Part shown: piece after piece, positions 35,640 through 45,477 of the stretch
Numbering within the stretch: position 1 is the stretch's first letter
Layout: each line of letters starts with the position of its first letter
Assembly (NCBI GenBank): GCA_965223045.1
Contig: CBDCVN010000013.1
Coordinates: 4,402,001 to 4,466,000, forward strand
Length of the DNA stretch: 64,000 bases
Direction of reading: 5' to 3'
Source of the DNA: CBDCVN01 sp965223045
GTDB lineage: Bacteria; Deinococcota; Deinococci; Deinococcales; Trueperaceae
Program-made: the position numbers and the translations under genes
The notes under the pieces: generated by a model
What the model was told of the DNA's origin: nothing
Databases searched by the model: none
Seen by the model: only the letters and a program-made list of their open reading frames with translations

Positions 35640-37355
35640 ATGAGAAGACTTATTAAGCACTGTTTTTTAGGTGTTTCCTTTGGCCTACTAGCAGCACTGT
35701 CAGTGCTGCTTTTAATGCAACTTACTGAACTAAACATTGATGCTTGGCAATTATTTCTTACAGGTGGTCTTCTAGGCTTAGTTTATGTAAGTTTAGTGAG
35801 TGTTAAACAGCGTCCTAGTGAACACATGCTCACTGGCCTAAGTTTGAGTCTATTTGCTTGGATAGTATTAACTTTAAGCCTATACCCTATGATACAAGGT
35901 AAAGGCAACCTCTGGCACCTAGAGGAAGCTTCACTAGTGTTACCTTATCTTTTTGCATATCTATTGCAAGGAGTTTTAATAGGGCTTTTCTGTAGTTTGA
36001 GCCACCGCTGGTGGCTAATCTCTAAAATCGAACCATCAGCATTAGAAACGCCCCTTGTTAACAAACAAGTGGTTATCCTTGGAGGAGGCTATGCAGGAGT
36101 AACTGCAGCACAGGTCCTCGAGCAAGAATTCAAAGATGATCCCACCATTAGCATTACTTTAGTAAGCAAACAAAACTATATGGTTCACACTCCTATGCTT
36201 TCAGAAGTTTCAGCTAGTGCTGTCAATCCACAAAATATTAGCCCTCCCCTAAGGAATTTTTTTAAGCATGTAAAGGTAGTACAAGGTACTGTAATAGGTG
36301 TAGACCTTGATAAACAACAAGTGAAACTTGCTGCCGAGGGGTATTCTGGTGAACGTCACTTACAATTTGATCAGCTAGCATTGACTTTAGGTGCGACTCC
36401 TAACTTTCATGGCAATGTAGGCTTAGCAAAACATTCGTTTACCTTTAAATCACTTGACGATGCTGTGCTCTTACGCAATCAAATGATTGAACGTTTTGAA
36501 AGGGCAGATTTTGAGCAAGATCAAAAAAACCGTCAGCGCATGGTTACCTTTGCAGTGGCAGGAGGAGGCTTTGCAGGAGTAGAGCTAATTGGAGCTATGA
36601 ATGACTTTGCTAGGGGCATGTTAAATCGCTATCCGAACATTCCCCCTGAGAATCTGCGCCTTGTTCTAGTCCATACTCGTGATAGAATCCTACCTGAACT
36701 CTCAGAAAACTTGGGTAAATATGCTCAAAGTAAGCTTGAGGAACGTGGTGTAGAGTTTATCTTAAGTACACGTGTGACGGGTGCGGAAGAAGGCAAGGTG
36801 TATTTAGGAGATATTTGCATTGAAACAGATACTTTTATCTGGACAGCGGGCAGCCGACCTAACCCTGTATTAGGAAGTTTAGGATTGCCTCTAAACAAGC
36901 GCGGTCAAATTCCAGTAAACCCTGAATTACAAGTTGAAGGTAAAAATCTATGGGCAGCTGGTGATTGTGCTGAAATTCCTGATTTAGTTACAGGAAAAAA
37001 TTGTCCTCCTACTGCCCAATATGCAGTGCGTCAAGGCAAGGTGCTTGGCAAGAACGTAGCTGCTACTTTTAAGGGCAAACCACTTACAAGGTTTGAATTT
37101 AAGATGCTGGGTAGTCTTGCGGCTTTAGGACATCAACTAGCAGTGGCTGAGGTATTTGGTCGGCGCTTTTCAGGCTTGCTTGCTTGGCTGATGTGGCGTG
37201 CTATTTATTTAGCTAAGCTGCCAACTTTTGAAAGGCAATTGAGAGTGGGTTTAGATTGGTTACTTGATGTATTTTTCCCTGCCGATATTGTAGAAACTTC
37301 TGATTTTACTCCTAATCAAGTTCTTGTAAGAAGAGCCAATGCTAAGGATATTTAA
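35640..37355 (+). CDS. NDH-2-type NADH dehydrogenase with N-terminal membrane module
   Basis: 571 residues from the ATG at 35640 (GGGAGA before it). Residues 1-120 are about four TM helices, which is unusual for NDH-2. From about 142 the protein is a pyridine nucleotide-disulfide oxidoreductase: KQVVILGGGYAGVTAA (FAD), VTFAVAGGGFAGVELIGAM (NADH) and NLWAAGDCAEIP. It should pass electrons from NADH to quinone without proton pumping. The membrane module at 66-116 is homologous to repeats in the next gene. The gene overlaps that membrane protein by 17 nt. Confidence 0.88.
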   Translation: MRRLIKHCFLGVSFGLLAALSVLLLMQLTELNIDAWQLFLTGGLLGLVYVSLVSVKQRPSEHMLTGLSLSLFAWIVLTLSLYPMIQGKGNLWHLEEASLVLPYLFAYLLQGVLIGLFCSLSHRWWLISKIEPSALETPLVNKQVVILGGGYAGVTAAQVLEQEFKDDPTISITLVSKQNYMVHTPMLSEVSASAVNPQNISPPLRNFFKHVKVVQGTVIGVDLDKQQVKLAAEGYSGERHLQFDQLALTLGATPNFHGNVGLAKHSFTFKSLDDAVLLRNQMIERFERADFEQDQKNRQRMVTFAVAGGGFAGVELIGAMNDFARGMLNRYPNIPPENLRLVLVHTRDRILPELSENLGKYAQSKLEERGVEFILSTRVTGAEEGKVYLGDICIETDTFIWTAGSRPNPVLGSLGLPLNKRGQIPVNPELQVEGKNLWAAGDCAEIPDLVTGKNCPPTAQYAVRQGKVLGKNVAATFKGKPLTRFEFKMLGSLAALGHQLAVAEVFGRRFSGLLAWLMWRAIYLAKLPTFERQLRVGLDWLLDVFFPADIVETSDFTPNQVLVRRANAKDI

Positions 37356-38787
37356 AGTGCATAAGATTGATTATCACTATTCTTTTGTAGGTTTGGGAGT
37401 GGGTCTACTTTTGTTTCTGGGACTTAGAATCTTGATGCCTTTAGAGCAAAGTTTGCTCGAGCAACTTTTAAGCATTACCCTCTTAGGGTTAACATTTGGA
37501 TTCTTTATTTTGCCTAGACTAAAAACTTTAGGGGAAGCTTTTCTTTGGGGTGAAGCCTTTGGTTTATTCTGGTGGTTATTTTTCCATTTAACTCTTTTCC
37601 CAATAATAAAACAAGAACTATTTTGGACACTGGCTTCGCTACAATCTTCTTTTGGTTTTCTAACAGCATATGTATTAGTATTTGGTGCTCTTTTTGGTGT
37701 TTTAAGCTTTTTAATAAGCCAATTTATTATTCGCCTTCCTCCTATAAAAATTTCTCCTAACCCTAGGCAGCCTAGGACACAAGATGTAGTGCCTCCTTTC
37801 GTTCAAGCACTGATTTTGGGTGGTTTAGGTGGACTTTTAGGAGGTTTTGTATTTCTCTGGGGCATAAAAAATGCTGATTTCTTACCATTAGTAGCTAGTC
37901 TAGTAGGCTCTAACCTTGGAGTAATAGGACATTTACTTCACTATGCTATAAGTACAATTATAGGTATAAGTTTTAGCTTTTTGTTTTATAAGCACTTACA
38001 TTCTGTAGGGGCTAGTTCCATTTTGGGGTTGAACTATGGCATCATATGGTGGTTTGCAGGGCCCTTAACACTTATGCCACTTTTTCTGGGTAATTCCTCC
38101 ACCTGGTCTTTAGAAGGAGCTAGAAGCGCTTTTCCCTCACTAATTGCCCATATGCTTTATGGTTCTTTATTGGGAATAGTTTATGCTTGGCTAAATAATT
38201 TATGGAAGTTTCTCTTTGTAGACTCTGACCCACTAAATCGAAACCGTGAAGGTGTTGGTACTCGCACTGTGCGAGGTTCTCTTATAGGGCAACTAGGTGG
38301 TATTATAGGAGGCCTTGTCTTTACTATTGTTATGGTAGATGCACAAGCTTTGCCTAGAGTAGCAAGTCTATTGGGAGCAAATTCGGTAGGGGCAGGTTTT
38401 ATTATTCATTTAGTTATTGCCATTATTATTGGTAGTGGATTTGGTTTATTCTTTAACAAAGAAGCTAAAAATAGTAGTGCGGCTTTACTTTGGGGATTAA
38501 CTTATGGTTTCTTTTGGTGGATTTGGGGAGGTTTAACGCTTTTTGCTCTTTTGCTTAGGCAACCTGTAGACTGGTCATTAACCACAGTATTAGCTGCTCA
38601 CCCTTCTTTTATTGGCCATTTGCTTTATGGTGCAGCTTTAGGGCTTTTCTTTTTCTTTATTAATAAACGGTTTTTAGATAGACCTAGACAATCAGAGCAA
38701 GTTACTCAACCACACTACTGGCCTGCTCTATGGTCTAGTGTATTAGTGTTGGGGGGGATGTTACTATTTATAGTTAGTAGCTCCTAA
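37339..38787 (+). CDS. Multi-TM protein with three repeats shared with the NDH-2 module
   Basis: 482 residues, about ten to twelve TM helices, no known family recognised. A 50-residue unit occurs three times at about 71-120, 230-280 and 386-436 with pattern G.(F/I).WW....LTL.P....W.L.......P.L..H.LYG...G. A second, 60-residue unit (159-218 and 315-374) with GGLGGLLGG and VASLVGSN also repeats. The same first unit makes up the N-terminal membrane module of the NDH-2 upstream. The 17-nt overlap suggests coupled translation, so it may form a complex with the dehydrogenase. Confidence 0.7.
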   Translation: MLRIFKVHKIDYHYSFVGLGVGLLLFLGLRILMPLEQSLLEQLLSITLLGLTFGFFILPRLKTLGEAFLWGEAFGLFWWLFFHLTLFPIIKQELFWTLASLQSSFGFLTAYVLVFGALFGVLSFLISQFIIRLPPIKISPNPRQPRTQDVVPPFVQALILGGLGGLLGGFVFLWGIKNADFLPLVASLVGSNLGVIGHLLHYAISTIIGISFSFLFYKHLHSVGASSILGLNYGIIWWFAGPLTLMPLFLGNSSTWSLEGARSAFPSLIAHMLYGSLLGIVYAWLNNLWKFLFVDSDPLNRNREGVGTRTVRGSLIGQLGGIIGGLVFTIVMVDAQALPRVASLLGANSVGAGFIIHLVIAIIIGSGFGLFFNKEAKNSSAALLWGLTYGFFWWIWGGLTLFALLLRQPVDWSLTTVLAAHPSFIGHLLYGAALGLFFFFINKRFLDRPRQSEQVTQPHYWPALWSSVLVLGGMLLFIVSSS

Positions 38788-38798
38788 ATTCTAGGGGA

Positions 38799-40811
38799 TT
38801 AGTCTTGATGGCTAGAAGTAGCCGATGCACTATCATTAATCTTTTGAATAATGGCAACCAATTCATCTGCTTGTTCATCAGGAAACAAACCTTCGAGCCC
38901 TTCCTCATGTAAATCAGTAAAAGGGCGGTCATAAAGAAGTTTGGGCTCGATCACACCATTGCGGCTTAAATGATTGATAATGAAATTTATAAACTGAATC
39001 TGATCTGCAGTATGGTTTTGACCATTCAAGTAGTTGCCAAAGGCTTCCTTAGCAGTACGTCTATCAAGTCCCACAAGTCTACGAATAAACAAGCTCAGAT
39101 TTTCTTGTTTACCATAAGCCTGTTCAAGTACCTCCTGAGATTCCAAAGCATTGGCAGCAAAGAGCAAGCCCTCGAGCTTCTCTAAATCAAGTTTGTTCAG
39201 TGGTAAGCCTTTACGCACTTTGATAATCACGTCATCATTACGGTGCTCGAGCAAAAATTGCTCAACCTTCTTGCGGTACTGCGCTACATTCACCCCACCT
39301 GTAAGATACGAGACTTCTGCCTCACGAGCTTCGCCTAACTCGTCTATGAAATTACTATAAATGATGTTTTTGCTTTTACTATCAACAAACTGAATTAGCC
39401 CACGTAACGACAGGCGCAAATGCTCGAGGTTAGGCAAGCTCACATCCTGCCAATATTCATCAGTTTGTACCTCTCGGATAAGTGGCAGGTGTGGTTTGAT
39501 TGCAGGAATATTGGGTTTACCCTCGAGATTCTCTGCAATTTCTATCACTCGAGCCTGATGCCGTTTAAAAAATGCTGCTCCCTCAGCAAGGGCAAGCTGC
39601 AACTGTAAAACCAAAGAGTCAAAACGCTTGGCACCTTCTTCATCTTCTTGTTTGTCTGAGGGCAAGCCTGAAACGTATTGGGCAAGGTCATTGCGCTCGA
39701 GTTGGCTCAGACTGTTCCAGCGGTTACGTTTTTGGAAGGGTTCAACATATTGTCGTTTGGGCCTGACGATGAAGTTATTTAGTGGCATACCCGCCACATA
39801 AGTGTGAAGGTCATCGAGCATAGTGGTCTCGAGCCCCTGTAAATCTTTATCTAACTCAAGCTTCGCTAGGTGTCCGAGTAGCTCGAGCCTAAACTTAAAT
39901 ATGCGTTGGCTTAGAGGTTCTAGTGTTTGTGACTTAACTCCCTTGGGATTTTGATTAAAGAATTCAAAGTTCTGGCAGTAGTCAAAAACATTAAAATGTG
40001 TTTTGTCTTCTTCTGGAGCAAAAAGGTTAGGACAAAGCCGTGTGCCACGACCTAGCATTTGGAAAAACTTGGTCTTGGAACGCACCAACTTAAAAAAGAT
40101 CAGATTAACCACTTCAGGAATGTCTACACCTGTATCGAGCATGTCTACACTGATGGCAATAAAGGGATCACTATTTTTCTTGGTGAAATCTTCAATCAGG
40201 ATTTCAGCTTTAGGTTCGTAGTTGTCTATAACCCTTGCAAACTCTCCATTATAGTGAGGGTAGTTTATATTAAAACGTTTCTCAATAAATTCAGCGTGTT
40301 TATGGCCTTGGGCAAAGAGGATGGTCTTACCTAATTTGTCTCCACCTGCCACTTTGATGCCTGTGGTCATCAGATGTTCTAAGACTTTATCTACTGTGTC
40401 CTGATTAAAGAGCCATCTGTTTAGGTCAGTAGAACGCACTTCATCAGGAATCTGTCCCTCACTCCACTCGAGCAAGTCCCATTCTTCTTGTTCTTCAGGT
40501 GTCAGGTCATCGTATTTGATGCCATCACGCAAGAATTTAGTTGGTACTTCTATAGGGTTAGGTGGCACTAGAAAATTATCCTGTACAGCGTTACTGAGTT
40601 CATAGGCATAGGTAGGCACGCCACTCTCAAGCTCAAAGAGGTCATAGGTGTTGCGGTCTACCTCGTCTTTGGGTGTAGCAGTGAGGCCAAGCAGTAAACT
40701 ATCAAAATACTCAAAAATCGCCTTAAACTTTCTATACACTGAGCGGTGCGCTTCATCAATAGGGTTGTTCCGAAATAAAATAGTGTCCCGAATGTCTAAC
40801 ACATTAAACAA
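38799..40811 (-). pseudogene. hsdR: hsdR, C-terminal fragment
   Basis: The C-terminal portion of a type I restriction subunit. True HsdR sequence begins after the MITE at IDEAHRSVYRKFKAIFEYFD, followed by LGLTATPKDEVD (motif III), the RecA-like domain 2 with SVDMLDTGVDIPEVV and MLGRGTRLCPN (motif VI), then the EcoEI-type C-terminal domain. The first 15 or so codons of the open frame lie in the inserted element. It cannot join the N-terminal part without a frameshift because 164 nt were added. Eight CTCGAG palindromes lie in 39.1-39.9 kb. Without its N-terminal half it lacks nuclease and Walker A. Confidence 0.88.
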
Positions 40812-40921
40812 ATAATTTAGACACTTATCAAGATTTATCTACAGTATTATGCATTTTGTGAAGTTTAAATTGAGCAATTATACACCTTACAATGTACGCA
40901 AAACTATTTCAGAACAAGTCT
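40761..40921. mobile_element. 161-bp MITE in hsdR, IS5-like ends
   Basis: The element has terminal inverted repeats: plus end AGGGTTGTTCCGAAATAAAA and the other end, read inward, AGACTTGTTCTGAAATAGTT (14 of the first 17 positions match). It is flanked by a 3-bp duplication AAT at 40758-40760 and 40922-40924. Removing element and one duplication restores the uninterrupted hsdR reading VII|DEAH. It has no coding capacity, so it is non-autonomous. The ends and 3-bp duplication resemble IS5-family subgroups. Confidence 0.85.
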
Positions 40922-42358
40922 AATGATGACCAAGTCAAAGTGCCCTACGCTAAAAAGCTGCTCGCCTTCGTCCTTGCGCTCATCAATTAAACCCATCATA
41001 GTGTGGTAGGTTGAAACCACCACACGACTTTCAGCAGCTTCTTTTTCAGTGAGCAGGTTTATAGGGTTGGACGCAGGTAGGTGTTTCTTAAAGGCGTTTA
41101 CTGCTTGTTTGACGAGTGTTTTACGGTCTGCTAAAAACAAGATTCTCTTAGCCCAATTGGCACGCATCAATATATCTACTAGTGCAATAGCAGTGCGTGT
41201 CTTGCCTGTGCCTGTTGCCATTACCAGCAAACCTTTGCGATAATTTTTAGTGAAATGTTCGGTGATGCGGCGTATAGCTTCTTCTTGATAGTAGCGGTTA
41301 ACTATAGCCTGATTGATGCTTACACTAGCAAGGTCTTTAGTAGTGGTGCGTCTCTGCACAGCAAGCTGAAGCTCATCTTTATTGAAAAACCCCTGTACTT
41401 CACGCTCAGGGTAACGTGTGTCATCCCAGAACCAAGTGGTGAAACCATTGGTATAAAAGATCAGCGGGCGCTGTCCATGCATGGCCTCCAAACAGTCAGC
41501 ATATTCTTTGGCTTGCTGTTTACCCTGTTTAGGATCTCGGCTGGTTCGTTTGGCTTCTACAACAGCAAGGGGTAAACCATCATCACCCCAAAGGACATAA
41601 TCGACAAAGCCATTACCACGTGGTGTACTTTTCATACCTGTGACAGGGTACTCAGGTACATTTTCACCTTGTGGATTCCAACCTGCTTCACGCAACAACA
41701 TATCTATAAGGATTTCTCTGGTTTCAGCCTCGTTGCGGTTGTAGTCGTGGGTGTCCTTGATTTGAGTATTCTTAGCTTTTGTTTCTGTTACCTGTACTTG
41801 TAGTGCCTCGAGCTTCTTCTTATAGTCTTCAAGGGCCTGCTCTTTTTCACGCATGGCTTCATCGCGCTGCTTTAGCTCAGCTTCTAGCTTTTGAATTGCT
41901 GCCCGCGACTCGGCTTGTTGATCTTCAGGTGAGAGGGGTACAAGTTTGGGATCAAAGATTTGGGGCAACTTTTCTGAGTCATCACGGCGGTAAGTACGGG
42001 CTAGCCAGTAAAGCACCTGAAAAAGTTCCTTTAAAACTATTGCACCATCTTTAAGTTTCACTAAGTGTTTCCCGTGCACAGCATGGTTACTAACTTTTCT
42101 AATTATATGGGCTTTGCGTGTAATGTAGCCGGGTACATTAGAGGTGAAGCTCCGTTCATAAAGCATTGCCGAGAGGTTCTCTTCATAAGGGCGCTTAAAC
42201 ACTGTGTCGTGATCGTAAAGCCAGTAGACAACGAGTTCTAAGGTACGTCGCCCATAAAAACAGGTCAAGCGGGGATCATAACGGGCATAAGCTTCAGATT
42301 CTTTTGCAGATTTAGCAATAAAAGGAAACTCATTTTGTAGAAAGTCAAAATTACTCAT
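40904..42358 (-). pseudogene. hsdR: hsdR, N-terminal fragment
   Basis: 484 residues including a few foreign ones at the end. It contains a DUF4145-like N-terminal region, a coiled coil (about 155-205), the type I nuclease domain (DYVLWGDDGLPLAVVEAKRT, a PD-(D/E)xK core) and Walker A (LLVMATGTGKTRTAIALVDIL). It ends in HFDLVII followed by RLVLK and a stop inside the MITE, where intact proteins read DEAH. It overlaps fic by 4 nt (ATGA), so translation was coupled to fic. Restriction activity is expected to be lost. Confidence 0.9.
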
Positions 42359-43533
42359 GTTCTTGAATCAATACCCTCATTAAGAAGTCTTAGGTAATCT
42401 GTATATAACCATATTTTATTACGTCCTTTACCAGTCATCTCATGAAAAATTCCCATATTTTCTAAAGCTTCAATGGATCTGCGGATAGTTGGTAAAGCAA
42501 TACTTAACTCACCCTTAATATCACTCACAGAAAACAAAACATGCTTCTGGGCAAACTGAAGTACCTGCAAGGCTGAACCAGTAGCCCGACCAAGTGATTC
42601 AGTACGCTTTCTATCCTTATCAAAAAGCTTAATAAGCTGCTGTGCTGTCCTAAAGGCTTGCTGTGCTGTTTCAAATACACCCTTAAGAAAAAAAGAGAGC
42701 CAGTTTTCCCAATCGCCCTCTGTACGCACTCGCTGAAGTGTCGCATAGTACTTGTTACGGTACATTTTGAAATAAAGACTAAGGTAAAGTGTAGGTTCAC
42801 TAAGTACTTCCTCGGCACAAAGCAGTAGGGTGATCAGCAAACGACCTAAACGCCCATTACCATCTAAGAATGGGTGAATTGTTTCAAACTGCACATGTGC
42901 TAGAGCTGCCTTAATGAGTGTTGGGGTGCGCTCGGGCGTGTCATGCAAAAAGTTTTCAAAGTTTGTCATAAGTGCATCTATGAATTCAAAAGGGGGTGGT
43001 ACAAAAACAGCTTCAACAGGTCGTGTTCCTCCAAGCCATACAGCAGTACGCCGAAACTCTCCAGGATTTTTACGTGCCCCCCTACCACTGTCTAAAAGAA
43101 GTTCATGTAACTCTTTAAGCAAACGAGATGACAGTGGAAAATTATCCTCACGCACACGTTTAAGCCCATACTGCATGGCGTGCACGTAGTTAGACACTTC
43201 ACGCACATCATCCAAAGGCACTCCGGGTACTTCGTCACTTTCATATAGGAGCAAATCAGACAGCGAGGATTGTGTGCCCTCAATCTGTGAAGACAAAACC
43301 GCTTCTTTACGCACATAGTTATATATAAAGAATGCTGTGTCAGGCAGCAGTGTAGTAATGCCATCAAGTCGCCCCAAAGCTCTATTTGCCTTTTCAAGTA
43401 AATCATAATGCTCGGCAGAAAGCTCTAGAGCAGGATGGGGTGGTAGAGTAGGCGCAACAAATGCTTGTACCTGTTCCCCATCAATAATGCGTTCAACATA
43501 GACCCCTTTGCGAGTTGTTGGCAAATCAATCAT
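42355..43533 (-). CDS. Fic-family AMPylase with inhibitory motif and winged helix
   Basis: 392 residues. Core motif HPFLDGNGRLGR near residue 222 is a perfect HPFx(D/E)GN(G/K)R. An N-terminal LSSQIEGTQSSL near 80 matches the inhibitory (S/T)xxxE(G/N) helix, so this is a class II self-inhibited Fic with Fic_N domain. The C terminus (about 310-370) is a winged HTH. Fic enzymes transfer AMP from ATP to target hydroxyls. It lies between hsdS and hsdR. Three AGAACA palindromes lie just upstream, which its HTH may bind. Confidence 0.93.
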   Translation of the reverse strand: MIDLPTTRKGVYVERIIDGEQVQAFVAPTLPPHPALELSAEHYDLLEKANRALGRLDGITTLLPDTAFFIYNYVRKEAVLSSQIEGTQSSLSDLLLYESDEVPGVPLDDVREVSNYVHAMQYGLKRVREDNFPLSSRLLKELHELLLDSGRGARKNPGEFRRTAVWLGGTRPVEAVFVPPPFEFIDALMTNFENFLHDTPERTPTLIKAALAHVQFETIHPFLDGNGRLGRLLITLLLCAEEVLSEPTLYLSLYFKMYRNKYYATLQRVRTEGDWENWLSFFLKGVFETAQQAFRTAQQLIKLFDKDRKRTESLGRATGSALQVLQFAQKHVLFSVSDIKGELSIALPTIRRSIEALENMGIFHEMTGKGRNKIWLYTDYLRLLNEGIDSRT

Positions 43534-43541
43534 AAGAATTC

Positions 43542-43643
43542 AAAAAGAACATTTAGACACTAAAGTGTTCTTTTCAAAAGTATAAAGAACAAACTGTTCT
43601 TTTGCAAGACAAAAAGAACAGTTAAGCCTTGAAGTGTTCTTTT
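43542..43643 (-). promoter_or_regulatory. Three AGAACA/TGTTCT operators before fic
   Basis: Three inverted repeats of (A)AAAGAACA and TGTTCTTTT: IR1 at 43542-43551/43566-43574 (14-nt spacer), IR2 at 43584-43591/43595-43603 (3-nt spacer), IR3 at 43611-43620/43635-43643 (14-nt spacer). They fill the gap between hsdS and fic. The arrangement suggests cooperative binding by one regulator, possibly the Fic protein itself. Confidence 0.7.
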
Positions 43644-43665
43644 GAAAATTTAACTTTTCAAAATC

Positions 43666-44907
43666 CTAAAATAGTTTGGGTTGAGTGGGTTTGGTCTCGA
43701 GTTCATCCAGCTTATCTAGAACTTGAGGTGTGAGTTCACCACGAAAGGCACGTTGTTGGAGAGAGTAAAAAAGGTTGTAGGATACTTTTAAAGCGGATTC
43801 CAATAATCTTTTTCTATCAAGTATGGTGTGAACTACATTAGCAAAATAATTTTGTAAATCAATTGAAGGAAGAGGAATTAAGAATGCTTGAAACTCTTGA
43901 GCATTAATATTTGCCATTCCTACAATACTTTTACACTTTTCTTGAAGCACAGTTTTCATATACTTAGAATTCATAAAAGCTGAAACGTATTCAGGATTAG
44001 CCAAAGGATTTGTAATTAGCCTTACCAAATAGCCAGCAAATGCCATGGGTGTTTCTTCTCGATATACAGCTGTTTTACCAACAAGTTCTTTACTATTTGT
44101 TCGATTAAATAAGATTTGACCTTTGTAAACTAGGTACTTAGAAGCATCTTTTTCTGACAAATCAATGTATTTCAAATCCGTAAAATCCCAAGACCCTTCA
44201 TAAGTAATGTTCCCCATCCTTAGAATTGGGAATTGGCCTACTGAACTAGCTTTACTGCTTGATCCATAATTAACATGCTCGGCCACATCACGAATTTTCA
44301 CTACATCCCATCCTTTTGGATTTGCCACTGGATCACCGAACATGTCCAAGAACACGCTTTGAAGCAAGTCATCCAGTTTTTGAATGGCAGTGCGGCGTTT
44401 GGTGCGAAGTTCGTCTGCTTTGTCTAGAACTCGAGCTATTTGTTGTTGGTGCTCGAGGGGGGGAAGAGGTATCTCAAACTGACTAAATCGAGTTTTATTC
44501 ACAATTGGCAAGGTTGTTGATGATGAAGAATGCCGAAGCAAAGGTTTTATAGTTTTGCAATAGTGATAAACATACCTTGGATAGGCAATACTCTTATCAA
44601 CAATTAGGGAATTTATCTGTTGATTAGTTGCAAGTTCTATGCCTGCATATCCTACTTTGCCAATAGTTGCACCAATACAACAAACCATAACTGTTTCGGG
44701 TGGCAACAAACGAGCCTGAGAGCCACCCAATTTACTTAAAGTAATTTCTGTTCGAGATATTGGAGCATTTAAATCTAACTCACTTGGTGAAACGAATGGG
44801 ATGTCACCATCATAATTCTCTTTTACCTTTGTCGAGGGTGTTGATCCTGTCACGACTTCTGCTATTTCACTAAAGGATAGTTTTTTCAATTGAACTGGTG
44901 AGTTCAT
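43666..44907 (-). CDS. hsdS: Type I restriction specificity subunit
   Basis: 413 residues with two target recognition domains. TRD1 runs to about 150, then the central conserved helix EHQQQIARVLDKADELRTKRRTAIQKLDDLLQ, then VANPKGWDVVKI opens TRD2, and a second conserved helix closes with SLQQRAFRGELTPQ. HsdS sets the DNA target of the methylase and restriction complexes. The gene is about 3.8 kb from hsdM because of accessory insertions, but complete. Its recognition sequence cannot be read from the protein. Confidence 0.93.
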   Translation of the reverse strand: MNSPVQLKKLSFSEIAEVVTGSTPSTKVKENYDGDIPFVSPSELDLNAPISRTEITLSKLGGSQARLLPPETVMVCCIGATIGKVGYAGIELATNQQINSLIVDKSIAYPRYVYHYCKTIKPLLRHSSSSTTLPIVNKTRFSQFEIPLPPLEHQQQIARVLDKADELRTKRRTAIQKLDDLLQSVFLDMFGDPVANPKGWDVVKIRDVAEHVNYGSSSKASSVGQFPILRMGNITYEGSWDFTDLKYIDLSEKDASKYLVYKGQILFNRTNSKELVGKTAVYREETPMAFAGYLVRLITNPLANPEYVSAFMNSKYMKTVLQEKCKSIVGMANINAQEFQAFLIPLPSIDLQNYFANVVHTILDRKRLLESALKVSYNLFYSLQQRAFRGELTPQVLDKLDELETKPTQPKLF

Positions 44908-44957
44908 ACAATAATCAGCACCTTAACTCCTGCATCCCTTTCTTTCAAATCTCAACA

Positions 44958-45353
44958 TCACAAAAACACCACAGGGTTCACCTTAAAATAACCAGCCAAC
45001 AACTTAACTTGCTCTGTTGTCAGCTTGCGCTTGCCTTTTAAAATTTGGCTCAAGTTGCTCTGGTAAATACCTGTTACTTCTTCAATCTCTGTTTGCGTCA
45101 CACGGTTCTCTTCCATCAAATAGTTAAGCACTTGCTGCGGTGTGGCATCAGGGATGGGCTGCTGTGCATTTTCATAGTCGTTTAAGTTATCGCTTAAAAT
45201 CTTTAACAAGCTGCCATAGGGTGAGTTAGGATTATCTGCTACTTCATCCCAGATTTCTGCCATAAAGCTAAGCGTTTCTTGGTACTGTTGCTCATTTTCA
45301 ATTGATTTTCTTAAAATGTCCAAATTATTCCCATTGGAGGTATAAGAGGTCAA
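44958..45353 (-). CDS. HigA-like XRE antitoxin/regulator
   Basis: Up to 131 residues from a TTG at 45353, which would overlap the antitoxin stop by 4 nt; a second TTG at 45323 is possible. The C terminus is an XRE HTH (about 75-125, RVTQTEIEEVTGIYQSNLSQ, ILKGKRKLTTEQVKLLA, YFKVNPVVFL), as in HigA antitoxins. No HigB toxin is adjacent. It follows a MazE/AbrB-type antitoxin on the same strand. A partial second copy lies at 47016. Confidence 0.75.
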   Translation of the reverse strand: MTSYTSNGNNLDILRKSIENEQQYQETLSFMAEIWDEVADNPNSPYGSLLKILSDNLNDYENAQQPIPDATPQQVLNYLMEENRVTQTEIEEVTGIYQSNLSQILKGKRKLTTEQVKLLAGYFKVNPVVFL

Positions 45354-45477
45354 AGCTTTTCTAATTCACTGTTTAGATTTGCTTCTAACCAATCTGTATC
45401 TGTGTAAATATCACCACGTTCAAGGGCAGCATCAATGGCTTCACGCCAGCCTTGGCGTGGTTGTCTTTTGGGTTGTA
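45350..45477 (-). pseudogene. MazE/AbrB-type antitoxin, C-terminal part (IS630-split)
   Basis: The frame encodes QPKRQPRQGWREAIDAALER and GDIYTDTDWLEANL, the typical C-terminal toxin-binding tail after AbrB domains (PR.GW..A). Its N-terminal half lies on the other side of the IS630 element at 46822-46944. Joining at the TA duplication gives a clean frame GLLI|QPKRQ, about 82 residues. The continued frame to 45547 is IS sequence. Confidence 0.8.
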
